Below, piece by piece: positions 1-7,251 of a stretch of DNA of 17,271 bases (position 1 is its first letter; the number at the start of each line of letters is the position of its first letter). The stretch is from the NCBI GenBank assembly GCA_023443985.1, contig JAEZSJ010000097.1:1-17271 (forward strand). Direction: 5' to 3'. Position numbers and translations under genes: made by a program. Below the pieces are notes generated by a model. That model was not told the DNA's origin. It ran no database searches and worked only from the letters and a program-made list of their open reading frames with translations. The stretch comes from Verrucomicrobiota bacterium. Its GTDB lineage: Bacteria > Verrucomicrobiota > Verrucomicrobiia > Opitutales > Opitutaceae.

Positions 1-54
1 GTCCGGCACCCACAACACCGCGAAACGCGGGCATTCCGTATCCACGATATTCAT
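1..54 (-). CDS. imuB: ImuB, Y-family polymerase-like protein (partial, N-terminus only)
   Basis: Only the first 18 codons are in the window. They read MNIVDTECPRFAVLWVPD, and the FAVLWVPD stretch is the first beta strand expected of ImuB/Y-family proteins. The ATG (54-52) overlaps the imuA stop codon (53-51) as ATGA, so translation is probably coupled to imuA. In the known lexA-imuA-imuB-dnaE2 cassette, ImuB is a catalytically dead Y-family protein that bridges the beta clamp, ImuA and the DnaE2 polymerase in damage-induced mutagenesis. The assignment rests mainly on the gene order and on ImuA next door. Whether dnaE2 follows cannot be seen. Confidence 0.72.
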   Translation of the reverse strand, partial: MNIVDTECPRFAVLWVPD

Positions 55-713
55 CCCGTCTTCTCCTCGAAGGCGACGACCTCGCCCCACCGCCCGCGTG
101 CGACCGCAACCGCGAGCTCCTCCGCCAGCTCCGCCCGCGGCCGCCGGCGCCGCTCCAGCGGCCACGGCGTGGGCAGGACCACCCGCCACGGCACCGCCGG
201 CACGAGCGGTTGCGCGGTCTGGACGAGCACGGCGCCGCCATGCTGCGCGGCCCGGTGCAGCCGGTGCCAGACCGTGCCAGGCAGGCGCCGCAGCACACCT
301 TCGGCGCAACCGCGCAGGTCGAGCACCACCACCGCGTAGTTCGCATCCCGCACGAGCAGATCCGCCGCGGCGAGCGCCTGCCCGGAATTCGTGCAACGCA
401 CCCAGACGAGATGCTGCAGCTCGGCCGGCGGCACCGTCTCGGGCGCGAATGCATCGGCGGCGTCGACGAGCGCCACCCGCTGCCGCGCCGCCCGCGTCGT
501 GTGCAGCAGCTGCGCCAGCACGGTCTGCCCCCCGCAGCCTGCCCCACCGACCACCAGCTCCGTCAACTGCCCCTGGGGCAGACCGCCGCCCAGCGTCTCA
601 TCGAGCGGCGCCACGCCGGTGGGCACACTCGCGGAAGCCCTCCCCGGCGGCGGGGAAAAGCGGGCGGCGAGCAACTGCCGCAGATCGGCGACTGACACGG
701 GCGGGCGGGACAT
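51..713 (-). CDS. imuA: ImuA, RecA-like translesion mutagenesis accessory protein
   Basis: This 220-aa protein has a RecA/SulA-like fold signature: PTGVAPLDETLGGGLPQG at residues 31-48 corresponds to the RecA stretch before its P-loop, and VVVLDLRG (128-135) is a Walker-B-like strand. The P-loop region, GGAGCGGQT (56-64), has lost the usual GKT lysine, so ATP binding may be weak or absent. Length fits short ImuA proteins. By family knowledge ImuA works with ImuB and DnaE2 to copy past lesions. The gene lies 66 bp downstream of lexA on the same strand with no LexA-like palindrome in the gap, so it is probably co-transcribed with lexA and thus SOS-controlled. It overlaps imuB by ATGA. No close Shine-Dalgarno precedes the ATG; a GGAG lies about 17 nt upstream. 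Confidence 0.85.
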   Translation of the reverse strand: MSRPPVSVADLRQLLAARFSPPPGRASASVPTGVAPLDETLGGGLPQGQLTELVVGGAGCGGQTVLAQLLHTTRAARQRVALVDAADAFAPETVPPAELQHLVWVRCTNSGQALAAADLLVRDANYAVVVLDLRGCAEGVLRRLPGTVWHRLHRAAQHGGAVLVQTAQPLVPAVPWRVVLPTPWPLERRRRPRAELAEELAVAVARGRWGEVVAFEEKTG

Positions 714-779
714 TGCAGAGGGACGGCATTCTCCACGGAGGTTCGGACATTCGCGGCATGCGGGCTCCGGGGCGGCAGG

Positions 780-1388
780 TCAGGCGATCCTCCGGCGCAG
801 CACGCCCACCACCACGCCCTGGCACTCGAGCCGTGCCGGAACGATGTCGGCGTAACGCGGGTTCTCGGCCCGCAGCACCGGGCGGCCGCGCACCCGCACC
901 AGCCGTTTGAGCGTCGAAGTGGTGCCGTCGACGAGCGCCGCGATGATGTCGCCCGGGCGCGGCTCGCGGCGTAGCAGCGCCACGATGTCCCCGTCGAGGA
1001 TGTGGGCGCCGAGCATCGAGTCGCCCTGCACGCGCAGGGCCCACAGGTCGCGGCGGCGGGTGCGCGGCACGCCGAAGAACGCCGGATCGAGCGCGAGCGT
1101 CTCCTCCGCGAGTTGCTCCTGCTGCGTGGGCACGCCCGCCGGGATCGCGCCGAAGACCGGCACCTGGAAAAGGTGTCCCTGCACCTCCCGCGCCGTCACG
1201 CCCCAGCTGCCATCGACCAGTTGGGAGACCTGGCCCTTGGCCGCGAGCGCCTTGAGGTGGCAGCGCACGGAGTTCTGGCTCGCGAAGCCGAACTGCCGCT
1301 GGATCTCGCGGGTCGAGGGCGGGATCGAATGTTCCTCCTGGTGGGCGCGGATGAAGTCGACGACGGCCTGCTGGCGTTCGGTGAGCAT
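780..1388 (-). CDS. lexA: LexA, SOS response repressor and self-cleaving peptidase
   Basis: This 202-aa LexA has all key parts: an N-terminal winged helix-turn-helix (about 5-62, recognition region near 28-48), the Ala84-Gly85 self-cleavage site in FGAIPAGVP, catalytic Ser124 in QGDSM and catalytic Lys161 in TSTLKRL. Active RecA filaments trigger cleavage and so derepress the SOS genes. I chose the ATG at 1388 because MLTERQQAVVDFI is the canonical LexA start; the open frame continues 67 codons upstream but that stretch is low-complexity and overlaps the operator. No Shine-Dalgarno is visible, because the 20-bp palindrome sits directly before the ATG. This points to autoregulation and perhaps a very short leader. 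Genes imuA and imuB follow on the same strand. Confidence 0.95.
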   Translation of the reverse strand: MLTERQQAVVDFIRAHQEEHSIPPSTREIQRQFGFASQNSVRCHLKALAAKGQVSQLVDGSWGVTAREVQGHLFQVPVFGAIPAGVPTQQEQLAEETLALDPAFFGVPRTRRRDLWALRVQGDSMLGAHILDGDIVALLRREPRPGDIIAALVDGTTSTLKRLVRVRGRPVLRAENPRYADIVPARLECQGVVVGVLRRRIA

Positions 1389-1407
1389 ACTGCTCAGTTG
1401 AGCAGTA
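1388..1407. promoter_or_regulatory. Putative LexA operator (SOS box) at the lexA start
   Basis: TACTGCTCAGTTGAGCAGTA is a perfect 9-bp inverted repeat (1388-1396 and 1399-1407) around a central GT. Its core TGCTC-N4-GAGCA (1391-1404) has the arm length and spacing I recall for the Verrucomicrobia LexA motif TGTTC-N4-GAACA, with one changed base per arm. It ends at the first base of the lexA ATG, so bound LexA would block transcription initiation or early elongation of lexA-imuA-imuB. The palindrome is seen directly; LexA binding is inferred. Confidence 0.8.
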
Positions 1408-1470
1408 GCGCGAAAAAGGCAAGCCCGACGACGCGGTGGCGCGGCCCGCGCCGGCCGGACCCGGCGGCGT

Positions 1471-3894
1471 TCACTCGGAACGCAGGGCGGTGAGCGGATC
1501 GACCTTGGTGGCGCGCCGCGCGGGGAACCAGCAGGCGAGCAGCGCGGCGAGGAAGAGCGTGGCCACCACGGCGAGCAGCGCGAACGCATCGATGCTTACG
1601 ACCCGCGGCAGGAGCCCGGCCAGCAGCCGCCCCAGCGCCACCGCGCCCGCGAGCCCGAGCGCCGCCCCCACCGCGCAGAGCAGCAGTCCATGGCGCAGCA
1701 CCAGTCCGAGCACCGCGGCAGGGCGCGCCCCGAGCGCGAGCCGGATGCCGAACTCGCCGGTGCGTTGCGCGACGAGGTTCGAGATCACCCCGTAGAGGCC
1801 GACCGCGGCAAGCGCCAGGCCGACCAGGGCGAAGGCCGAGAGCGCCCGGCCGGCGAGCACGAGATTGTGCTGCTCCTGGTCGACGATCTCGCGGACGGTG
1901 CCGCCGCCGGTCGCCGCGAGATCCGGGTCGATCTCGGCCAGGGCGCGCCGCAGCTGTTCGCCCAAGCCGGCCGGCGCCCGGCTGCGCAGCACCAGCCAGA
2001 CATACGACCAGGGCTCGTGGGCGAGCGGCTTGTAGACCTGGAACGGCGTGGCGGGCGCGCGGGTGTTGGCGGCGCCGTCGACATCGCGCACGACCCCGAC
2101 CACCTCGGCCCAGTAGGGCGTGCCGTTGTCCATGCTTCCGATACGCCGGCCGAGCGCGCTGGACCGGGGCCAGAGGGCGCGGGCGAGCGACTCGTTGATC
2201 ACGATCACCCGCGGGCCGAGCGGGTCCACCTGCGGCTCGAACAGCCGGCCCTCGAGCAACGGGATGCCCAGGGCGCGGAAGTAGTCGGACGAGACCATGA
2301 CGTGGAAGGCGGCGGGCAGCCGGGCATCGCCCGGGACCTGGCCCTCGGTCAGGACCTGCCGGTCGCCATTGTGGGAGAAGATCGGCAACGACGTGGCGAT
2401 GGCGGCGCACTCGATGCCCGGGATGCGCTGGAGGCGCTCCTCGAGGCGGCGGTAGAGCATCGCGCGTTTCGGCTCGGTCTCATATTCCTCGCGGGTCTCC
2501 GGAATCGGCAGGACGGCCGCGGTGATGCGGTCGACATCCCAGCCGGGCTGCCGCTCGAGCAGCCGCGCGAACCCCCGCTGCAGGACCGCCGCGCCGCCCA
2601 GCAGCACGAGCGCGAGGGCCACCTCGGCCACGATGAGCAGCTGGCGCACCCGGTGGTGGACCCGGCCGGCGCTGGAGCCCCGCCCCTGCTGCTTGAGCGC
2701 CGAGTTCACATCGGCCCGCGAGGCGAACCACGCCGGCACCAGACCGAAGAGGACACCGGCGCCGAGCGAGACGAGGAACGTCAGGGCCAGGATCCGCAGG
2801 TCGAGGCCGAGGTGCAACGTGCCCGCGGCGCCGCCCACCACCAGGCTGCGGTCGACGATCCGGCTCAGGACGGTGGCCAGGACGACGCCGAGCACGCCGC
2901 CGGCGCACGCGAGCACGACCGCCTCGAGCAGCTGCTGCCGGATGAGATGGCCGCGGGAGGCGCCGAGGGCGGCGCGGATGGCGAGCTCGCGCAGCCGCGC
3001 GGTCGCGCGGGCGAGCTGGAGGTTGGCGAGGTTGGCGCAGGCGATGAGCAGCACAAAGCCGGCAAGGCCGAGCAGCATCCACGAGATGCGCTTGCTGAGC
3101 GTGTCCGTGAGGGCCTCGTGCAGCGGGACCGCGGTGCAGCGCAGTCCGGCATAGGATTCGGGATACTGGCGCGCCTGGGCGGCGACGACTGTCGCGAGTT
3201 CGGAGTCGATCCGCGCGGGCGGCACGCCGGGGGCGAGGCGGCCGACGAGCTCGAAGGCGCGATAGTCGCGCCACTCCATCTGGTCGCGGGTGAAGTTGAG
3301 CGGGCGCCAGAGCGCCGAGCCGCCCCAGAGCATCCGGTAGTCGAAGGCCGGGGGCATCACGCCGATGACTGTCACGACCGCGCCGTCGAGCCGCAGCGTG
3401 CGGCCGATCACCTCGGCGACGCCCCCGTAGCGCTGCTGCCAGAAGCGGTGGCTGAGCAGGACCACGTTGTTGCGCCCCGGCTGGAACTCCTCGGCGGTGA
3501 AGGCGCGGCCGAGCAGGGGGGCCACGCGGAACGTGGCGAAGAAATCCTCCGAGACGGTGGTCGCGCCCACGCGCTCCGCGGGCTGGCCCGGCTCGGCGAT
3601 GCCGAACGCGGTGTGGCAGACCGCGGTGAGGGCCGCGAAGCCGGCGCGGCGTTCGCGGATCTCGACGAGCTCCGCGTAGGAGTAGGGCCGCGTGCCGCCA
3701 TAGGCGGGCCGCGCGGTCACCTGTACCAACTCCTCGGATGCGGGAAACGGTGCCGGGCGGAACAGCAGGGCGTCGACCACGGTGAACATCGCCGAGTTCA
3801 CGCCGATACCGAGGGCGAGGGTGAACAACGCGATCGCGGTGTAGCCGGGCGACTTGGCGAGGGAACGGAGCGCTTGGCGGAGCTGGGGGAACAT
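1471..3894 (-). CDS. Orphan MacB/FtsX-type ABC transporter permease (ADOP-like)
   Basis: This 807-aa membrane protein holds two FtsX-type permease halves. Predicted membrane spans lie near residues 18-40, 271-294, 323-347, 365-389, 417-437, 684-708, 727-757 and 768-790, with periplasmic MacB-like domains at about 45-260 and 450-680. The halves share the motif RELAIRAALGASRGH (302-316) and GEFGIRLALGARPAA (713-727), a visible internal duplication. The N-terminus (LRSLAKSPGYTAIALFTLALGIG) and length match acidobacterial duplicated orphan permeases. No ATPase gene is adjacent, so its partner, if any, is elsewhere. Substrate is unknown; relatives act in efflux or lipoprotein and peptide export. 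It ends 82 bp before lexA on the same strand. No Shine-Dalgarno precedes the ATG. Confidence 0.9.
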   Translation of the reverse strand: MFPQLRQALRSLAKSPGYTAIALFTLALGIGVNSAMFTVVDALLFRPAPFPASEELVQVTARPAYGGTRPYSYAELVEIRERRAGFAALTAVCHTAFGIAEPGQPAERVGATTVSEDFFATFRVAPLLGRAFTAEEFQPGRNNVVLLSHRFWQQRYGGVAEVIGRTLRLDGAVVTVIGVMPPAFDYRMLWGGSALWRPLNFTRDQMEWRDYRAFELVGRLAPGVPPARIDSELATVVAAQARQYPESYAGLRCTAVPLHEALTDTLSKRISWMLLGLAGFVLLIACANLANLQLARATARLRELAIRAALGASRGHLIRQQLLEAVVLACAGGVLGVVLATVLSRIVDRSLVVGGAAGTLHLGLDLRILALTFLVSLGAGVLFGLVPAWFASRADVNSALKQQGRGSSAGRVHHRVRQLLIVAEVALALVLLGGAAVLQRGFARLLERQPGWDVDRITAAVLPIPETREEYETEPKRAMLYRRLEERLQRIPGIECAAIATSLPIFSHNGDRQVLTEGQVPGDARLPAAFHVMVSSDYFRALGIPLLEGRLFEPQVDPLGPRVIVINESLARALWPRSSALGRRIGSMDNGTPYWAEVVGVVRDVDGAANTRAPATPFQVYKPLAHEPWSYVWLVLRSRAPAGLGEQLRRALAEIDPDLAATGGGTVREIVDQEQHNLVLAGRALSAFALVGLALAAVGLYGVISNLVAQRTGEFGIRLALGARPAAVLGLVLRHGLLLCAVGAALGLAGAVALGRLLAGLLPRVVSIDAFALLAVVATLFLAALLACWFPARRATKVDPLTALRSE

Positions 3895-4004
3895 CGGGGT
3901 GCGGAGCGTGGGACGATCGGCCGCGCCCGGGCGAAGCGCGCGGCAGGGAAGCTCGCCGCGAGTCTCGCCGGTATCCCGTGCGCGGCAGCGTTTCCCTGAG
4001 GCTA

Positions 4005-4010
4005 ATTGTA
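4005..4010 (-). promoter_or_regulatory. Possible -10 element for the permease gene
   Basis: On the minus strand this reads TACAAT, five of six bases of the sigma-70 -10 consensus, in one of the few AT-rich patches of the gap between the chemoreceptor and permease genes. It lies about 110 nt upstream of the permease ATG. The expected -35 position (about 4028-4033) does not match TTGACA well, so this is only a weak candidate. Confidence 0.25.
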
Positions 4011-4060
4011 GATCCGCGGCCCGGCGATCGCGGGGTCTCCCCCACCCCTGCGGTCATCCC

Positions 4061-4106
4061 GCCGCTGCCGCCCCGGGGGCCGGGTGGGCCGGCGGGGCGG
4101 AGCGGC
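4061..4106 (-). terminator. GC-rich hairpin after the chemoreceptor gene
   Basis: GCCGCTGCCGCCCC (4061-4074) pairs with GGGGCGGAGCGGC (4094-4106) with one bulged base and a 19-nt loop. It begins 5 bp after the chemoreceptor stop codon. There is no T-run on the minus-strand exit side, so it is not a textbook intrinsic terminator; it could end the transcript with Rho or protect its 3' end. Confidence 0.35.
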
Positions 4107-4111
4107 TGCAC

Positions 4112-6274
4112 TCACCGGGCGGCATCAAGCTGGAAGAACTCCATCGAGCGACGCAGGCGCTGCGCTTCGGCGGTGAGGGTGTCGGCGGCGGAGGCCATCT
4201 CCTCGGCCGCCGCCGCGTTCTGCTGGATGATCTTGTCGAGCTGCTGGACCGACTGGCTCGCCTGCTCCGCGCCGGTGCTCTGCTCGCCGCTGGCCGAGGA
4301 GATCTCCTGCACCAACACGGCGGTACGGCGGATCGAGGGCACCAACTGGGCGATACGTTCGCGCGTGCTTCGCGCCAATCCCACGCTGCCGTTGGAAAGC
4401 TCCCCGATCTCGGCGGCCGCGCCCCGGCAGCGTTCCGCGAGCGTGCGGACCTCGCCGGCCACGACCGCGAAGCCCTTGCCATGGTCACCGGCGCGCGCGG
4501 CTTCGATCGCGGCGTTGAGCGCGAGCAGGTCCGTCTGGCGTGCGATCTCCTCGATGACGGAGATCCGGCTGGCGATGTCCTCCATCGCCTTCGTGGTGCG
4601 CTCCACGGCAGCTCCGGCCTCGCTCGCCTCGGTCGCCGCGCTCTGGGCGATGTTCTCGGTCTGCCGGGCGTTGTTGCTGCTGGTGGCGATGCTCGCCGAG
4701 GACTCCTCGAGGGTGGCGGACATCTCCTCGACTGCGGCGGCCTGGGTCGAGGCGCCGTCGGCGAGCTGCGAGGCGCTGGCCGTGAGCTGCGTGCTGCCGT
4801 GGGCGACCTGCGCGGCGGCGGTGCCGACCTCGGCGACGATTCGTCTCAAGTTTTCCACCATGCTTTGCAGCGCCTGGCCGAGGGTGTCCCGCGCCGAGGC
4901 CAACGGCACATCGTGGCGGAGGTCGCCGGTGCCGATGGCCAGCGCGAGGCGGGCCTTCGCCTCGAGCGCCTCGGCCATGCGGTTGGCGGTGGCCGCCAGC
5001 TGGGCGGTCTCGTCGGTCGAAGCCACGGTGATCCGCGTGGCCAGATCGCCCTGCGCGATCGCGTCGAGGCCCTCGACCAGACGGCCCACCGGTTGGGCGA
5101 TTCCCCGGGCGAGCCGCAGGCTGGCGAGGAGCCCGACGCCGATCGCGGCCAAGCCCGTCCCCAGGATCCACCAACACATGCGCAGGAGCGCGTCGCTGGA
5201 GGCGATCTGGGCGTCCTGATAGTCCGCCCGGTCGGCCAGCCCCACGATCGCCCAGTTCCAGGCCGGAAACGCCGCAGCCGCGGCCACCAACTCCGCCGCG
5301 GGACGACCGCCGCTCCCGGCCAGGGTGAACCGGCTGGTGGTGGTGCGGCCGTCGGCCAAGCCGTTCAGGGACTGCAACACCGGCGCGATCACCGACCGGC
5401 CGGCCGGATCGCGCCAGGCGAGCAGATCCTCGCCCGGCTTCTGGTCGGGGCGCCCCACCACCAGCCGCCCGCGCTGCTCGCCGGCGAGCGGGACGACGAA
5501 AATGTATCCGTTCGTTCCGATGCGGTTGCGCTGCACGAGCTCGTGGAAGCCGGCGTTCACCTCGGACCACGGCACGCCGACATAGAGCATGCCGATGACC
5601 CGTGTGCGGTCGGCGTTCCAGAGCGGCTCGTACACGGTGGTATGCCAGTCGTTCACGACAAACGCCCGTCCGCGGAAGGGATTCCCCGCGAGCACGCTGG
5701 CGATCACCGCATTCTCCCGCCCCTCCGCGTCGCGGCGCGGGATGAAGGTGCCGATGGCGCGCTTGCCCTCGAGCGTGCGCACGCTCGTGCAGACGCGGAT
5801 CATGTCGCCGTCGTCGTTCATGCGCTGGAAGACCGTGCAGAAGTCGCGCGTGGAGCGGGTGATCTCGTCGACCACCGGAGACGGGGTCGTGAAGTCGCCC
5901 GCCTGCCCGAGCCAGCGCGTGCCGATGCGCATCTCCGGCAGCTCGAGGGTGTGGACCTCGCGGGTGTTCTGGTTCACCGCCTGCCAGCGCACCGGCTGTT
6001 CGCCGGTGTTCAGGCCGCCCCCGGTCGCAACCAGTTCCCGCACGAGCCCGAGGTTGTATTCGAGGCGGTCCTGCGTGCGGGCCTCGAAGTGCCGGCAAAG
6101 CTGCTGGATCGTGAGCACGGCCTTCTCCGCATCCAGCGGAGCCTGACGATCGAAGAGTTCGGTGAGCCTGTCCTGGAGGCGGCTTTTTTGGGCCCAGGTG
6201 ACGGCGAGCAGGGCGACGATCGTGGTCGCGACCAGTCCGATACCCAGGATGCTGACCTTGGCGCTGATTTTCAT
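4112..6274 (-). CDS. Methyl-accepting chemotaxis protein with periplasmic double-Cache sensor
   Basis: This 720-aa transmembrane chemoreceptor has a first membrane span at 7-28, a periplasmic sensor at about 30-360, a second span at 363-386, a HAMP region (about 387-440) and a cytoplasmic signalling domain (about 480-715). Its tip, EIARQTDLLALNAAIEAARAG (576-596) then GKGFAVVAGEVRTLAE, is the conserved CheA/CheW-binding hairpin. The sensor contains DFCTVFQRMNDDGDMIRVCT (144-163), GKRAIGTFIP, FRGRAFVVNDWHTTVYEPL and VIGMLYVGVP, which match the Cache_3-Cache_2 fusion type; the ligand is unknown. The tip has QTDLL rather than the commoner QTNLL. No C-terminal CheR-tethering pentapeptide is present. 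A small secreted Cache protein is encoded 301 bp upstream on the same strand. No Shine-Dalgarno is evident. Confidence 0.95.
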   Translation of the reverse strand: MKISAKVSILGIGLVATTIVALLAVTWAQKSRLQDRLTELFDRQAPLDAEKAVLTIQQLCRHFEARTQDRLEYNLGLVRELVATGGGLNTGEQPVRWQAVNQNTREVHTLELPEMRIGTRWLGQAGDFTTPSPVVDEITRSTRDFCTVFQRMNDDGDMIRVCTSVRTLEGKRAIGTFIPRRDAEGRENAVIASVLAGNPFRGRAFVVNDWHTTVYEPLWNADRTRVIGMLYVGVPWSEVNAGFHELVQRNRIGTNGYIFVVPLAGEQRGRLVVGRPDQKPGEDLLAWRDPAGRSVIAPVLQSLNGLADGRTTTSRFTLAGSGGRPAAELVAAAAAFPAWNWAIVGLADRADYQDAQIASSDALLRMCWWILGTGLAAIGVGLLASLRLARGIAQPVGRLVEGLDAIAQGDLATRITVASTDETAQLAATANRMAEALEAKARLALAIGTGDLRHDVPLASARDTLGQALQSMVENLRRIVAEVGTAAAQVAHGSTQLTASASQLADGASTQAAAVEEMSATLEESSASIATSSNNARQTENIAQSAATEASEAGAAVERTTKAMEDIASRISVIEEIARQTDLLALNAAIEAARAGDHGKGFAVVAGEVRTLAERCRGAAAEIGELSNGSVGLARSTRERIAQLVPSIRRTAVLVQEISSASGEQSTGAEQASQSVQQLDKIIQQNAAAAEEMASAADTLTAEAQRLRRSMEFFQLDAAR

Positions 6275-6575
6275 GATGGACGACTGGAGGGAGTCGCTCC
6301 GGAAGGCAGAGCGACCAAGCCGACGCCCGGGGGGCTGGGTGCGGATACGGACGGAAGCGCCCTAATCGGTCCGTTCGGCCGAAGATTGAGTTCGGACCCG
6401 ATTGTTGGACACAACCCGCCGCCGTCTTTCGTACTAGAAAGGGAAAACCAACCGCCGCGGCGAGACGGACGGGATCCGTGGCGCGGCCGCAGGCGGCGCC
6501 TCCTTCGATCCCACGATCTGCGGGGCCCGTTTCACGCCGGGACACCGGTCGAGGGTCCGTATCCCGAAGCCGGTG
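6275..6575. other. Non-coding gap between the single-Cache gene and the chemoreceptor gene
   Basis: I see no convincing gene here. It holds an imperfect inverted repeat, AATCGGTCCG (6364-6373) against CGGACCCGATT (6393-6403), with the 10-bp palindrome TTCGGCCGAA (6374-6383) between the arms. An AT-richer patch lies at about 6425-6452. A hairpin at 6541-6577 follows the single-Cache gene. The leader and promoter of the chemoreceptor gene should lie here, but I cannot assign -35 and -10 boxes with confidence. Confidence 0.5.
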
Positions 6576-6577
6576 TC
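6541..6577 (-). terminator. Hairpin at the 3' end of the single-Cache gene
   Basis: GACACCGG (6541-6548) and CCGGTGTC (6570-6577) are perfect 8-bp inverted arms around a 21-nt loop that itself has a GGG/CCC pairing. The arm overlaps the stop codon of the single-Cache gene. No T-run follows on the minus strand, so it is a possible terminator or mRNA 3' end only. Confidence 0.35.
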
Positions 6578-7076
6578 AGGATTTGTACTTTCCCGCACAG
6601 ACGACGTAAGTCTTCCCGTCGCTCCCGACGACCCGGGTGAAGTAGGTCATCTTGGGGTAGAACACCGTGTCGCCGGGCTTCTGGTAGGTGTAGAAGACCC
6701 AGCCGGTCCCCTCCTTGAGCGCCCGGTCCACGATCTCATCGCGGAAGGCCTTTCCTTTCACGTCGGGTTTGCCCTTGAACGATTGCCCCACCAACTCGGT
6801 CCGCGGGTGCGCCACCATTGTGACTGCGGAATCGTACACAAAGACGTAGAGCGTGGGATTGACGGCGTCCGTGTACGGCGCCTCGCCTTTGTTGATCGCC
6901 GCCACGACAGCAGCCGCGTCTTTCGTAAGCGCAGTGCAGGTGAGCTTCACCAACCCGGTCACTTGGGCATCGGTGATCTGTTGTTCGAGGTCTTTGTCGC
7001 CGTCCGCGGCGGGAAGCGGCGCAACCAGCGCCATGACAACCGGGAACACGGCAAGAATGAAGCGGAGTGTTTTCAT
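6576..7076 (-). CDS. Small secreted single-Cache (sCache_2-like) protein
   Basis: This 166-aa protein has an N-terminal signal peptide (1-24; hydrophobic FILAVFPVVMALVAPLPAA) and one Cache-type sensing domain. Typical features are YVFVYDSAVTMVAHPRTELVG (77-97), a GKAFRDEIVDRALKEGTGWV stretch (108-127), the Y-x-x-P turn YTYQKPGD, PKMTYFTRV (141-149) and a final strand YVVCAGKY. There is no second membrane span and no signalling domain, so it is likely a soluble periplasmic ligand-binding protein. I chose the ATG at 7076 because it starts the signal peptide. It lies just upstream of a Cache-type chemoreceptor on the same strand and might feed ligands to it, but that link is inference. Confidence 0.85.
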   Translation of the reverse strand: MKTLRFILAVFPVVMALVAPLPAADGDKDLEQQITDAQVTGLVKLTCTALTKDAAAVVAAINKGEAPYTDAVNPTLYVFVYDSAVTMVAHPRTELVGQSFKGKPDVKGKAFRDEIVDRALKEGTGWVFYTYQKPGDTVFYPKMTYFTRVVGSDGKTYVVCAGKYKS

Positions 7077-7077
7077 G

Positions 7078-7109
7078 GACAATACGGGGTTCGGCCATGG
7101 GACATTGTC
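7078..7109. promoter_or_regulatory. Inverted repeat just before the single-Cache start
   Basis: GACAAT (7078-7083) and ATTGTC (7104-7109) are perfect 6-bp arms 20 bp apart, immediately upstream of the ATG at 7076. On the minus strand the proximal arm gives a TATTGT hexamer that could also serve as a -10-like box. It could be an operator or a leader hairpin. Confidence 0.3.
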
Positions 7110-7121
7110 ACCTACCCGCGA

Positions 7122-7135
7122 CCACGAGGTCGTGG
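7122..7135. promoter_or_regulatory. 14-bp palindrome between DUF4097 and single-Cache genes
   Basis: CCACGA-GG-TCGTGG is a perfect 6-bp inverted repeat with a 2-bp centre. The spacing is too tight for a stable hairpin of the full arms and suits a dimeric DNA-binding protein better. It lies about 46 bp upstream of the single-Cache ATG. No matching regulator is identified. Confidence 0.3.
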
Positions 7136-7251
7136 CCGTGGGACGTCGGTTATCGGTCCCGCCGCCGCCTTCTTGAGCCGCGCGGTGCCCGCCGCGCCCT
7201 CGAGGAGCGTCGGCCCCGTTCCTCCACCAGCCGCGGCGCCAGTGCGCGGGC

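Noticed and set aside
1413..1452. Intrinsic terminator after the permease gene (GGCGC-GGGCC-GCGCC stem and T5 on the minus strand)
   Set aside because: The T-run is about 20 nt beyond the stem, too far for an intrinsic terminator; it may instead be part of the lexA promoter region.
1389..1589. N-terminal extension of lexA (67 further codons)
   Set aside because: The extension is Arg/Pro/Ser-rich, overlaps the operator and the permease 3' end, and MLTERQQ is the canonical LexA N-terminus.
1690..3999. Long plus-strand open frame (769 codons) opposite the permease gene
   Set aside because: It is antisense to a clear FtsX/MacB permease. Its translation is charged and low-complexity with no domain, as expected from the mirrored codon bias of a high-GC gene.
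3854..6640. Plus-strand open frame of 928 codons across the chemoreceptor
   Set aside because: It is the antisense shadow of the chemoreceptor gene; its Gly/Arg/Ala-rich product has no recognisable motif.
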